From Muribaculaceae bacterium (lineage in GTDB: Bacteria; Bacteroidota; Bacteroidia; Bacteroidales; Muribaculaceae), in assembly GCA_017409345.1 (NCBI GenBank), contig JAFQSX010000004.1:1-64000 (forward strand): 64,000 bases of DNA, written 5' to 3'. This document shows, piece by piece, positions 56,550 to 64,000 of the stretch. Numbering within the stretch: the first letter of the stretch is position 1; every line of letters begins with the position of its first letter. The notes below the pieces were generated by a model. It had not been told where the DNA came from, searched no databases, and saw only the letters and a program-made list of their open reading frames with translations. Position numbers and translations under genes: made by a program.

Positions 56550-57659
56550 TTAAAGTTCACTTTCTTTTAATTTCTCCGCATTTTCGGCTATAATCAATTG
56601 ATCTATACAATCTTGAATATCTCCATCAACAAATGCTTGAAGATTATAAATCGTATAATTAATCCGATGGTCAGTAATGCGACCTTGAGGATAATTGTAA
56701 GTGCGAATCTTTGCAGAACGGTCACCTGTTGACACCATAGTTTTGCGTCGCGATGCTATATCGTCAATATATTTTTGATGTTCTTTATCATATATAAACG
56801 TACGCAAACGACTTAATGCTCTTTCTTTATTTTTAGGTTGGTCGCGAGTTTCAGTACATTCAATAAGGATTTCTTCTGATTCTCCTGTAATAGGATTTTT
56901 CCACATATAACGAAGACGTACACCTGATTCAACCTTATTCACATTCTGACCTCCAGCACCACCGCTTCGGAATGTGTCCCATTTTATTTCGCCTTCATTA
57001 ATTTCCACATCAAATGCCTCTGCTTCGGGCAACACGGCAACAGTAGCAGCAGATGTGTGAACGCGCCCTTGAGTTTCAGTCGCTGGCACTCGTTGTACAC
57101 GATGCACTCCACTCTCATATTTTAATGTGCCATACACACCTTCTCCACTTACAGCCATCACGATTTCCTTAAATCCACCTGCAGCACCTTCACTGAAACT
57201 AGTTATTGCAACATTCCAACCTTTGGATTCACAATACTTACTATACATTTTGAATAGGTCTCCTGCAAATATCGCAGCCTCATCACCACCTGTTCCACCT
57301 CTAATTTCAAGGATTGCATTTTTCCCATCTTCGGGATCAGCTGGGATTAATAGCAATTTTATTTCTTCTTCAAGTGCAGGCAATTCTGCATTTGCATTTT
57401 CTAATTCTTCTTTTGCCATTGCTCGCATATCTTCATCATTTTCAATTTCAAGAATCTCTCTTGCTTCTTGAATATTACCTAATAAATTACGATATCTACG
57501 AGTTGCACTCGTTAATTTCTCAAGTTCCTTATATTCTTTTGTCAATCGCACATAACGTTTCATATCTGCAATAACACTTGGGTCCGTTATCAAAGTACTA
57601 ACCTCTTCAAAGCGTGCTTCAATGCCGTCAAGTCGTGATAATAATGATGTATCGGCCAT
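56550..57659 (-). CDS. prfA: Peptide chain release factor 1
   Basis: A 369-aa class I release factor reading UAA and UAG. The codon-recognition tripeptide PAT is at 192-194 and the GGQ peptidyl-hydrolysis motif at 236-238 (SGGAGGQNVNK). Normal length. First gene of the prfA-pyrF unit. Confidence 0.97.
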   Translation of the reverse strand: MADTSLLSRLDGIEARFEEVSTLITDPSVIADMKRYVRLTKEYKELEKLTSATRRYRNLLGNIQEAREILEIENDEDMRAMAKEELENANAELPALEEEIKLLLIPADPEDGKNAILEIRGGTGGDEAAIFAGDLFKMYSKYCESKGWNVAITSFSEGAAGGFKEIVMAVSGEGVYGTLKYESGVHRVQRVPATETQGRVHTSAATVAVLPEAEAFDVEINEGEIKWDTFRSGGAGGQNVNKVESGVRLRYMWKNPITGESEEILIECTETRDQPKNKERALSRLRTFIYDKEHQKYIDDIASRRKTMVSTGDRSAKIRTYNYPQGRITDHRINYTIYNLQAFVDGDIQDCIDQLIIAENAEKLKESEL

Positions 57660-57678
57660 AAATCGTTTTAATTTTTCA

Positions 57679-57686
57679 CAAAGTTA
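57679..57686 (-). promoter_or_regulatory. -7 promoter box for prfA-pyrF
   Basis: Minus-strand TAACTTTG followed by TG, 19 bp before the ATG. Confidence 0.55.
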
Positions 57687-57762
57687 CAAAATTTAATTGA
57701 GAGTTATAATGAGAGTGAAACAAAAAGTACAACTTAACACATCATTATTATAGAATATTACG

Positions 57763-57770
57763 TAACTTTG
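57763..57770 (+). promoter_or_regulatory. -7 promoter box for the DUF4250 gene
   Basis: TAACTTTG followed by TA, 16 bp before the ATG; the leader would be about 10 nt. Confidence 0.55.
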
Positions 57771-57786
57771 TAATAAAATATCAATT

Positions 57787-57966
57787 ATGGAAAAATTACC
57801 TCAAGACCCTTTTATATTATTTAGTTATATCAATACCAAATTACGTGACAACTATTCTTCTCTTGATATTCTTTGTGAAGATTTAAATATCGACAAAGAC
57901 ACCTTAATCAAGAAATTATCTTCTATAGGGATGATTTATGATGCATCACTCAATAAATTTATTTAA
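57787..57966 (+). CDS. DUF4250 family small protein (59 aa)
   Basis: The short frame starts ATG 57787 and ends TAA 57966. It matches the DUF4250 pattern: LPQDPFILFSYINTKLRDNY then SLDILCEDLNID and a C-terminal IGMIYDASLNKFI. The short helix pair CEDLNIDKDTLIKKL looks like a small winged or HTH-like unit. Function unknown. It lies just before the helicase gene with an inverted repeat after its stop. Confidence 0.85.
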   Translation: MEKLPQDPFILFSYINTKLRDNYSSLDILCEDLNIDKDTLIKKLSSIGMIYDASLNKFI

Positions 57967-57969
57967 AAA

Positions 57970-57998
57970 TTGAGTGCATTTTTCTTGCATGCACTCAA
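57970..57998. repeat. Perfect 9-bp inverted repeat between the DUF4250 gene and the helicase gene
   Basis: TTGAGTGCA (57970-57978) and TGCACTCAA (57990-57998), 11-nt spacer. It starts 4 bp after the DUF4250 stop and covers the -33 box of the helicase promoter. It could end the small-gene message (weak T-run) or be an operator. Confidence 0.5.
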
Positions 57999-58015
57999 CA
58001 AAGAGAGTAACTTTG
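57984..58015 (+). promoter_or_regulatory. Promoter of the UvrD-type helicase, adjacent to its ATG
   Basis: CTTG (57984-57987), 20-bp spacer, TAACTTTG (58008-58015) followed by C. The ATG is only 7 bp after the box, so the message is expected to be leaderless or nearly so. Confidence 0.65.
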
Positions 58016-58021
58016 CATAGA

Positions 58022-60349
58022 ATGGAAGATTATATAAAAGAATTAAATCAGCAACAACAGGATGCAGTTTTATATCTCAATGGGCCTCAATTAGTTATTG
58101 CAGGAGCCGGTTCGGGTAAAACGCGTGTTCTCACATATAAAATCGTACATTTATTAAGTCATGGTTATGAACCATGGCGCATATTGGCATTGACATTTAC
58201 TAATAAAGCCGCACGCGAAATGCGAGAACGCATTGAAGGACTTGTAGGTGGTGCAACAGCATCAAAATTATGGATGGGTACATTCCATTCTATTTTTGCT
58301 CGAATATTGCGTATAAATGCAGAGAGATTAGGATTTAAGAGCGACTTTACAATTTACGACTCAGCCGATTCTAAATCTTTGATTAAATCAATTATCAAAG
58401 ATCTTGATCTTGACGACAAAATATACAAACCTTCAACAGTGATGAGTGCCATATCTATGGCAAAGAATGCTTTAATTTCTCCCTCGGCATATGCTCAAAC
58501 AAAAGACATAATGGAGGCCGATCTCCGTGCAAAACGCCCTCGCACCCATGAGATATATCAAGGTTATTGTCATCGTTGTTTTGTTGCCGGAGCAATGGAT
58601 TTTGATGATTTACTATATTATACTAACGTTCTACTACGTGACAACCCCGATCTTCTTCGACATTATCAAGAATATTTTCGTTACATCCTTGTTGATGAGT
58701 ATCAAGATACCAACTTTGCACAACATCTAATTATTTCCCAACTCACCAAAGAAAATCATAGTTTGTGTGTTGTTGGAGATGATGCTCAAAGTATCTACTC
58801 TTTCCGAGGTGCAAACATTCGAAATATCTTAAATTTACAAAATGCATATCCCGATTTGCGTATATTCAAATTAGAACAAAATTATCGTTCAACACAAACA
58901 ATTATTAATGCAGCAAACTCGCTGATTGATAAAAATACCGAACAAATACTAAAACATGTATTTTCTAAGAATGACTTAGGAAGTAAGATTGAAGTAGTAC
59001 AAAGTTATAGCGATTACGAAGAAGCGTTTCTAGTCTCAAATCGCATTGCGCAAGTAAAAATGCAGTCTCACGATAGTTATGACGAGTTTGCAATACTGTA
59101 TCGCACTAATGCTCAATCGCGTATTCTTGAAGAATCTCTTCGCAAACGAAACATCCCATATCGTATATATGGAGGACTATCATTTTACCAACGCAAAGAG
59201 ATTAAAGATGCGATAGCCTACTTTAGGTTATCAATTAATCCCAATGATGATGAAGCTGTAAAACGAATCATAAATTTCCCGGCTCGTGGCATTGGAGATA
59301 CAACTCAAAATAAACTAATTCGGTGTGCAATAGACAATAAGATTAGTATTTGGAGTGTCATAAATAACATTACTCAATATAACCCCGGCATTAACGCCGG
59401 AACAACAAAAAAATTACTTGTTTTTCGTGACTTAATACAATCTTTTATTGATTTAAACAATAATGGTCTGAATGCTGAAGATATTGCCAAACATATAATT
59501 CACGAAACTCAATTATTAAGTATGCTTTTATCAGATAAAACTCCTGAAAGCATTTCTAAGCAAGAGAACCTTCACGAATTACTCAATGGCGTAAAAGAAT
59601 TTGTCTCAAACAAGCTTGAAGAAGGTGAAGAAAATAACATTTCTATAAGTGATTTCTTGGCAGAAGTATCATTGGCCACCGACCAAGACACTCAAGATGG
59701 AGAAGGAGAAAAACTAACTCTCATGACTGTTCATGCTGCAAAAGGCCTTGAATTTAGCAATGTGTTTATCGTTGGTGTAGAAGAAGAATTATTTCCATCA
59801 TCAATGTGTATAACCCAAAATGAAATTGAAGAAGAACGCAGATTATTATATGTTGCTATCACTCGGGCTAAAAGTTTTTGCATGATATCTTATGCTTCAT
59901 CTCGTTTCCGCAATGGTCAGACCAAAACATGTTCTCCTTCTCGTTTTATTCGCGATATTGACCCTAAATATCTAAACCTTTGTTCTGGGACTTCAGTTGG
60001 AGTACCATCTTCATTTGTCAATCCTATTGAAAATTATCGTACATCTTTTCATTCTGAGAACAAAGCATATACATCTCCTCGTAATCTACGTTCTTTAAGC
60101 AATAGGAGTCATAACCAAACTACTTTTACAAATAAGCCAACCACCATTAATCGTCAAGTAAATTCTTCTGATATTCATAATGTAGAATCATTATCAGAAG
60201 GCATGATCATTGAACACCAACGATTTGGGACTGGCAAAATCACGACAATTGACACATCTTCAACCGATGCTCGCATTATTGTTGAGTTTGCCAATACCGG
60301 AACAAAAACATTATTACTTAAGTTTGCACGTTTTAAGATTATTGGATAA
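58022..60349 (+). CDS. uvrD: UvrD/PcrA-type superfamily 1 DNA helicase
   Basis: A 775-aa 3'-5' helicase of DNA repair and replication fork processing. ATG 58022 is chosen because MEDYIKELNQQQQDAV is the canonical N-terminus; upstream ATG 57974 would lie before the promoter. Motif I is AGAGSGKTRV, motif II VDEYQDTN, motif III GDDAQSIYSFRGA, motif IV QNYRST, and motif V/VI LMTVHAAKGLEF and YVAITRAK. The C-terminus (EGMIIEHQRFGTGKITTID) is the RNA-polymerase-binding Tudor-like part of PcrA/UvrD. The stop shares one base with the nspC start. Confidence 0.95.
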   Translation: MEDYIKELNQQQQDAVLYLNGPQLVIAGAGSGKTRVLTYKIVHLLSHGYEPWRILALTFTNKAAREMRERIEGLVGGATASKLWMGTFHSIFARILRINAERLGFKSDFTIYDSADSKSLIKSIIKDLDLDDKIYKPSTVMSAISMAKNALISPSAYAQTKDIMEADLRAKRPRTHEIYQGYCHRCFVAGAMDFDDLLYYTNVLLRDNPDLLRHYQEYFRYILVDEYQDTNFAQHLIISQLTKENHSLCVVGDDAQSIYSFRGANIRNILNLQNAYPDLRIFKLEQNYRSTQTIINAANSLIDKNTEQILKHVFSKNDLGSKIEVVQSYSDYEEAFLVSNRIAQVKMQSHDSYDEFAILYRTNAQSRILEESLRKRNIPYRIYGGLSFYQRKEIKDAIAYFRLSINPNDDEAVKRIINFPARGIGDTTQNKLIRCAIDNKISIWSVINNITQYNPGINAGTTKKLLVFRDLIQSFIDLNNNGLNAEDIAKHIIHETQLLSMLLSDKTPESISKQENLHELLNGVKEFVSNKLEEGEENNISISDFLAEVSLATDQDTQDGEGEKLTLMTVHAAKGLEFSNVFIVGVEEELFPSSMCITQNEIEEERRLLYVAITRAKSFCMISYASSRFRNGQTKTCSPSRFIRDIDPKYLNLCSGTSVGVPSSFVNPIENYRTSFHSENKAYTSPRNLRSLSNRSHNQTTFTNKPTTINRQVNSSDIHNVESLSEGMIIEHQRFGTGKITTIDTSSTDARIIVEFANTGTKTLLLKFARFKIIG

Positions 60350-61500
60350 TGAAAATCAACGAAATACCCACTCCTTTTTATATCGTATATGAAGATCGTC
60401 TTCGTCACAACCTCGAATTAATCAATCGAGTAAAACGTGAAGCCGAAGTAAATATAATCATGGCATTTAAAGCCAATGCTTTATGGAGAACATTCCCAAT
60501 TATTAAGGAATATTGCACCGCATCAACCGCAAGTTCTCTTAATGAAATGGATTTGTCACTTGATTGTTTAGGGAATGAGGTTCACTCTTACTGCCCGGCA
60601 TATACCCCACTCACAATCAATCGCTACCTCGAGGGAAGTTCTCATATCACATTCAACTCACTCAATCAATGGCATCGCTTCAAAGATGAGGTAATAAAAC
60701 ACAACAGCACTGAGGGGAAACGACATGTGTCACCCGGAGTGCGTGTTAACCCTCAATGCTCGGTAATTGAAACTGACATCTATAATCCTGCCCTACCCGG
60801 CTCTCGATTTGGTGTTACAGCCGACATTATAGGCGACAGATTACCCGAAGGGATTGAAGGAATGCACTTCCATGCGCTATGCGAATCAACATCATATGAT
60901 TTAGAAAAAGTTCTCGAAGCATTTGAGACACAATTTGGCAAATATCTACCACAGGTGAAATGGGTGAATATGGGAGGGGGGCATCTAATGACTCGCGATG
61001 GTTATGATGTGGAACACCTTATCTCGCTCTTAAAAGAATTCAAGAGCCATTACCCATGGATTGAAGTAATACTTGAGCCAGGTAGCGCATTTACATGGCG
61101 CACAGGCGATTTAATTACATCGGTAGTAGATGTGGTTGAAAATCAAGGCGTGAAAACCGCAATCATAGATGCTTCGTTTGCATGCCATATGCCCGACTGC
61201 CTTGAAATGCCTTATAAGCCCACAATCGCTGAAAGTGTGGAGGTTGACACCTCGCTATCTACATATCGTCTTGGGGGCAATTCATGCCTAAGCGGTGACT
61301 TTATTGGAGATTGGAGTTTTGAAAAGCCGCTCGAAATAGGCGACCGTCTCACTCTTGAGGATATGAACCACTACACCACCGTTAAAACTAATATGTTTAA
61401 TGGCATTCAACACCCTTCTATAGTGCTTTGTCGTTCTAATGGAGATTGCGAATATCTGCGACAATACACCTACGAAGATTATAAATCACGAATGAGCTAA
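60349..61500 (+). CDS. nspC: Carboxynorspermidine decarboxylase
   Basis: A 383-aa PLP enzyme of the fold III group. The lysine that binds PLP is K41 in IMAFKAN; the C-terminal half has the second-subunit motif DASFACHMPDCLEM. It decarboxylates carboxyspermidine or carboxynorspermidine, in the final step of spermidine/norspermidine synthesis in Bacteroides and Vibrio. The carboxyspermidine dehydrogenase gene is not in this window. The start overlaps the helicase stop (TAATG), implying coupling. Confidence 0.92.
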   Translation: MKINEIPTPFYIVYEDRLRHNLELINRVKREAEVNIIMAFKANALWRTFPIIKEYCTASTASSLNEMDLSLDCLGNEVHSYCPAYTPLTINRYLEGSSHITFNSLNQWHRFKDEVIKHNSTEGKRHVSPGVRVNPQCSVIETDIYNPALPGSRFGVTADIIGDRLPEGIEGMHFHALCESTSYDLEKVLEAFETQFGKYLPQVKWVNMGGGHLMTRDGYDVEHLISLLKEFKSHYPWIEVILEPGSAFTWRTGDLITSVVDVVENQGVKTAIIDASFACHMPDCLEMPYKPTIAESVEVDTSLSTYRLGGNSCLSGDFIGDWSFEKPLEIGDRLTLEDMNHYTTVKTNMFNGIQHPSIVLCRSNGDCEYLRQYTYEDYKSRMS

Positions 61501-61520
61501 TAATAAATAATCATAACCCT

Positions 61521-62519
61521 ATGCCACAATTTTCAGTAATAATACCTGTATATAACCGCATTGATGAAGTGCGCGACCTAATGGAAAGCCTTGCACTCCA
61601 ATCATGCAAAGATTTTGAAGTTGTAATAGTTGAGGACGGTTCCTCTGCTCCATGCAAAGATGTTGTAAAAAAATATGCCGACCGCGTCGATGCTTCATAT
61701 TATTATAAAGAAAATGAAGGACGTTCAATAGCCCGCAACCATGGTCTTGAACACGCCAAAGGGGATTATTTCATATTTTTCGACTCGGATTGCGTGATCC
61801 CACCCGATTATTTCAAAATTCTTTCAGAGGCTCTCGACCGGAATCCGCTTGACTGCTTTGGAGGACCCGATGCTGCACACGAATCGTTCAGCACCACTCA
61901 AAAAGCGATAAATTATTCTATGACGTCATTCCTCACAACGGGGGGGATACGTGGTGGCAAGGTACAACTTGAAAAATTCGTACCACGCACGTTCAACATG
62001 GGTTATTCGCGTAAGGTTTATGAAAAAGTGGGAGGATTTCGTGAAATGTTCTCAGAAGATATTGACATGAGCACACGCATACGCCAAGCCGGATTCTCTA
62101 TCGGCTTGATTCGTGAGGCATATGTTTATCACAAACGTCGTGTTAATATGCGATTGTTCACTCGTCAAGTATATGTATTTGGCATGTCGCGCATCACTCT
62201 TAAATTACTTTATCCCGACTCACTAAAACTTGTTCACACTCTACCGGCAGTGTTTGTGATTGGTTCGGTAGGACTAATCGCGCTATCGATTCTATGGAAA
62301 TGGTGGTGCATTCTGCCATTAGCGGCATATATATTAGCGATATTCATCACAGCCCTATTCTCAACTAAATCATTGGTTATAGCACTCAAAGCAGTGCCGG
62401 CAAGCATATTGCAACTAAGCGGATATGGTTGGGGATTTATCAAGGCGTTCACTACAAAAATTTTGTTGCGTCGCGGACGTAACATCGAAGAAGAGGTAGC
62501 AATTAGAAAAGGAAAATAA
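61521..62519 (+). CDS. Family 2 glycosyltransferase with C-terminal membrane helices
   Basis: A 332-aa protein. GT-A fold (FSVIIPVYNR; VEDGSS; ENEGRSIARNHGL) with the metal-binding D-x-D at 88-90 (FFDSDC) and a later ED (SEDIDMSTRIRQAGF). After about residue 240 come two or three membrane helices, as in membrane-bound GT2 enzymes for polysaccharides or lipid-linked sugars. Sugar and acceptor are unknown. It starts 20 bp after nspC and ends 3 bp before radC. Confidence 0.92.
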   Translation: MPQFSVIIPVYNRIDEVRDLMESLALQSCKDFEVVIVEDGSSAPCKDVVKKYADRVDASYYYKENEGRSIARNHGLEHAKGDYFIFFDSDCVIPPDYFKILSEALDRNPLDCFGGPDAAHESFSTTQKAINYSMTSFLTTGGIRGGKVQLEKFVPRTFNMGYSRKVYEKVGGFREMFSEDIDMSTRIRQAGFSIGLIREAYVYHKRRVNMRLFTRQVYVFGMSRITLKLLYPDSLKLVHTLPAVFVIGSVGLIALSILWKWWCILPLAAYILAIFITALFSTKSLVIALKAVPASILQLSGYGWGFIKAFTTKILLRRGRNIEEEVAIRKGK

Positions 62520-62522
62520 TCA

Positions 62523-63242
62523 ATGAACGACCAACTCAAAGAACCTGAAAATCGCTTCTTGGGACGCATTGCCGACCTTGACGATAGCGACAAGCCTCGT
62601 GAAAAAGCTCTTGCCCTTGGTATTCGTTCATTAAGCAATGCTGAATTGCTTGCAATCATCTTTGGCAGTGGATTACCCGGCAAATCGGTTATCTCAATGA
62701 GCCAAGAAATTCTTGCTTCTTGCGACAATCGCCTATCACGATTGAGCCGATTGTCGATTCATGAAATGAAAAAAAGATTCAAAGGTGTTGGCACAGCCAA
62801 AGCAATTTCTCTTGCCGCCGCGTTTGAATTAGGACTTCGCACACGCGATGAAGAGGCCGCTCTTGACCCACAAATCAAATGTTCTACCGATATATATAAT
62901 ATTATGCGCACAAAGCTCGACCGCATTGAACATGAAGAATTTTGGGCATTATATCTATCGCGTAGCAACAGAGTGATGTTTGAGGAATGTATGAGCAAAG
63001 GTGGGGTTTCGGGAACTGTAGTAGATGTGAGATTGATATTAAAACGAGCCATTGAACTACTCGCATCCGGCATCATTCTTATTCACAATCACCCCTCGGG
63101 CAATCCTCGCCCGAGTCCCGACGATGACCGCATTACAACCAAGACAAAGGAGGCTGCCAAATTGCTTGACATCAATGTTCTTGATCATCTGATCATCACT
63201 CCCACCGATTATTTCTCATACAGTGACAACGGCCGGCTCTAA
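62523..63242 (+). CDS. radC: RadC family protein (JAMM domain)
   Basis: A 239-aa protein. The N-terminal helix-hairpin-helix-like part (LSNAELLAIIFGSGLPGK; FKGVGTAKAISLAAAFELGLR) is followed by a JAMM metalloprotease-like domain with HNHPSGNPRPSPDD (H188, H190, D201). The true role of RadC is unsettled, though DNA repair was first proposed. It is the last gene of the run and its stop is inside the terminator stem. Confidence 0.93.
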   Translation: MNDQLKEPENRFLGRIADLDDSDKPREKALALGIRSLSNAELLAIIFGSGLPGKSVISMSQEILASCDNRLSRLSRLSIHEMKKRFKGVGTAKAISLAAAFELGLRTRDEEAALDPQIKCSTDIYNIMRTKLDRIEHEEFWALYLSRSNRVMFEECMSKGGVSGTVVDVRLILKRAIELLASGIILIHNHPSGNPRPSPDDDRITTKTKEAAKLLDINVLDHLIITPTDYFSYSDNGRL

Positions 63243-63262
63243 TTCTTTAGACAGAATTAGAG
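63237..63262 (+). terminator. Intrinsic terminator of radC
   Basis: CTCTAATTC / GAATTAGAG, 9-bp stem with 8-nt loop, followed by TTTTA. The stop codon is inside the left arm. Confidence 0.85.
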
Positions 63263-63276
63263 TTTTACGCCTCAAA

Positions 63277-63834
63277 TCACACTTTTGATATTACCCTTTT
63301 CAAAAACTCTTCACGATTTTCGCGTGGCCCATGGGCGGTGCGATCACAATTATACCATTTTACATTATTTATCCCCACTGAGTTTAGCACAAAATCAATG
63401 AGGTTATCTTCGATAAAATGGCGATATAGAGCCGTAGGTCCTTGCGATGTAGTTATCAACACCGTGCGACGAATATCAAATGCCGGTAACATTGCCCCTT
63501 CTTCAGAATAATTATATGCCACACCTTTGAGCAATACCTTGTCGAGAAATCCTTTAAAAATGGCCGGCATCATACCCCACCATATAGGAAAGATGATTAT
63601 CAACTCATCGGTATTTTGGAGTATTTCACCATACTTAACTACAAGGGGATCGGCCGTCTCTCCCCTATTATACAACGCCAAATCATTCACCGTCATTGTG
63701 GGATTAAACCCATCGGCGATAAGATTTATTACTTGATATGGTCGTTTCTCCTCACGCAACTTCTTATCTACGCCATCTAATATCGCTCGATTAAAGCTCC
63801 CCTCCCACGGATGCGAAAAAACTATTGTCGTCAT
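63277..63834 (-). CDS. NAD(P)H-dependent oxidoreductase, flavodoxin-like fold
   Basis: A 185-aa FMN/FAD-binding protein of the MdaB/KefF-like group. The loop that holds the flavin phosphate is SHPWEGSFNRAI (7-18) and the second motif FPIWWGMMPAIFKGFLDKV (about 81-99) is typical of quinone reductases of this type. Two-electron quinone reduction is likely. No K+ channel gene adjoins. It is convergent with radC and single on this strand. Confidence 0.9.
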   Translation of the reverse strand: MTTIVFSHPWEGSFNRAILDGVDKKLREEKRPYQVINLIADGFNPTMTVNDLALYNRGETADPLVVKYGEILQNTDELIIIFPIWWGMMPAIFKGFLDKVLLKGVAYNYSEEGAMLPAFDIRRTVLITTSQGPTALYRHFIEDNLIDFVLNSVGINNVKWYNCDRTAHGPRENREEFLKRVISKV

Positions 63835-63924
63835 AATCTTTACTCTTTATAATTTTCATCTTTTATATTTTTATGTACAACATATGATTCTATATTTTAG
63901 TTTTAATTAAACACCTAATTTTTA

Positions 63925-63956
63925 TTTGCAATTTCACTCCTTTTTGTTTACTTTTG
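63925..63956 (+). promoter_or_regulatory. Promoter reading out of the right edge
   Basis: TTTG (63925-63928), 20-bp spacer, TACTTTTG (63949-63956) followed by CA. This is a complete Bacteroidota promoter. The gene it serves is beyond position 64000. Confidence 0.7.
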
Positions 63957-64000
63957 CAGTGTAAATAAAACACATTGCAAACTTTAAACTACTTAACTAA

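Noticed and set aside
1-64000. tRNA, rRNA, insertion sequences or prophage
   Set aside because: No tRNA-like cloverleaf ends, rRNA sequence, transposase, integrase or phage structural gene was recognised; the XRE protein alone is not evidence of a prophage.

Overview
The window is an AT-rich chromosomal segment of a Bacteroidales bacterium. Four things support this: genes are preceded by the Bacteroidota -7 promoter box (TAnnTTTG, several with TTTG/TTG about 20 bp upstream); three secreted proteins carry T9SS-type C-terminal domains; the DksA/TraR-like protein lacks zinc ligands; and lineage-typical genes are present (DUF4296 lipoprotein, DUF4250, transporter-suffix protein, DHODH type 1B pair). 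Genus cannot be fixed from sequence alone; a Muribaculaceae/Barnesiellaceae-like organism is a guess. No rRNA, tRNA, CRISPR array, insertion sequence or prophage was found.

Layout. 1-249: 5' part of an AAA ATPase gene with a phased repeat array upstream. 533-6399: ileS, dksA/traR-like, lspA, DUF4296 lipoprotein, small protein. 6404-8867 (minus): secreted protein, pyrK, pyrD. 9033-15415: accessory region with an XRE regulator, a 1.1 kb gene-free stretch full of perfect inverted repeats and a possible small RNA, and a three-gene restriction-modification-like cassette (motif I-only methyltransferase homologue, Eco57I-like adenine methyltransferase with a CxxC element, T5orf172/GIY-YIG-like plus SF2 helicase). 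A 6S-like RNA lies directly upstream at 15483-15648. 15850-21802: metal efflux system (His-rich protein, adaptor, RND pump, TolC-like). 21873: superoxide dismutase whose start codon lies inside a hairpin. 22563-24848: MBOAT/SGNH acyl transfer pair. 24936-28510: rmuC, a T9SS cargo, an ECF sigma factor. 28893-32720: dCMP deaminase, C-terminal processing protease, 5-formyl-THF cyclo-ligase, and a hemerythrin-like/LuxR pair. 32827-36616 (minus): gyrA and a TPR protein. 36859-41469: clpC and htpG, preceded by a sequence matching the sigma-54 consensus. 42081-44252: agmatine deiminase and N-carbamoylputrescine amidase. 44249-50535: secreted proteins, lytic transglycosylase, uvrA. 50561-57659: Sel1 protein, lipoprotein, prenyl synthase, TatD, TspO, pgk, pyrF, prfA. 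57787-63834: DUF4250, a UvrD-type helicase probably made from a leaderless mRNA, nspC, glycosyltransferase, radC, NAD(P)H oxidoreductase.

How the parts work together. Most of the window is housekeeping: translation (ileS, prfA), pyrimidine synthesis (pyrK, pyrD, pyrF), DNA maintenance (gyrA, uvrA, uvrD, radC, rmuC) and protein quality control (clpC, htpG, ctp). aguA and aguB make putrescine from agmatine, and nspC catalyses the final step to spermidine or norspermidine. The parts most worth following up are the restriction-like cassette beside a 6S-like RNA, the hairpin-rich gene-free region, the sigma-54-like site before the chaperone genes, the phased repeats before the ATPase gene, and the occluded sod start codon.
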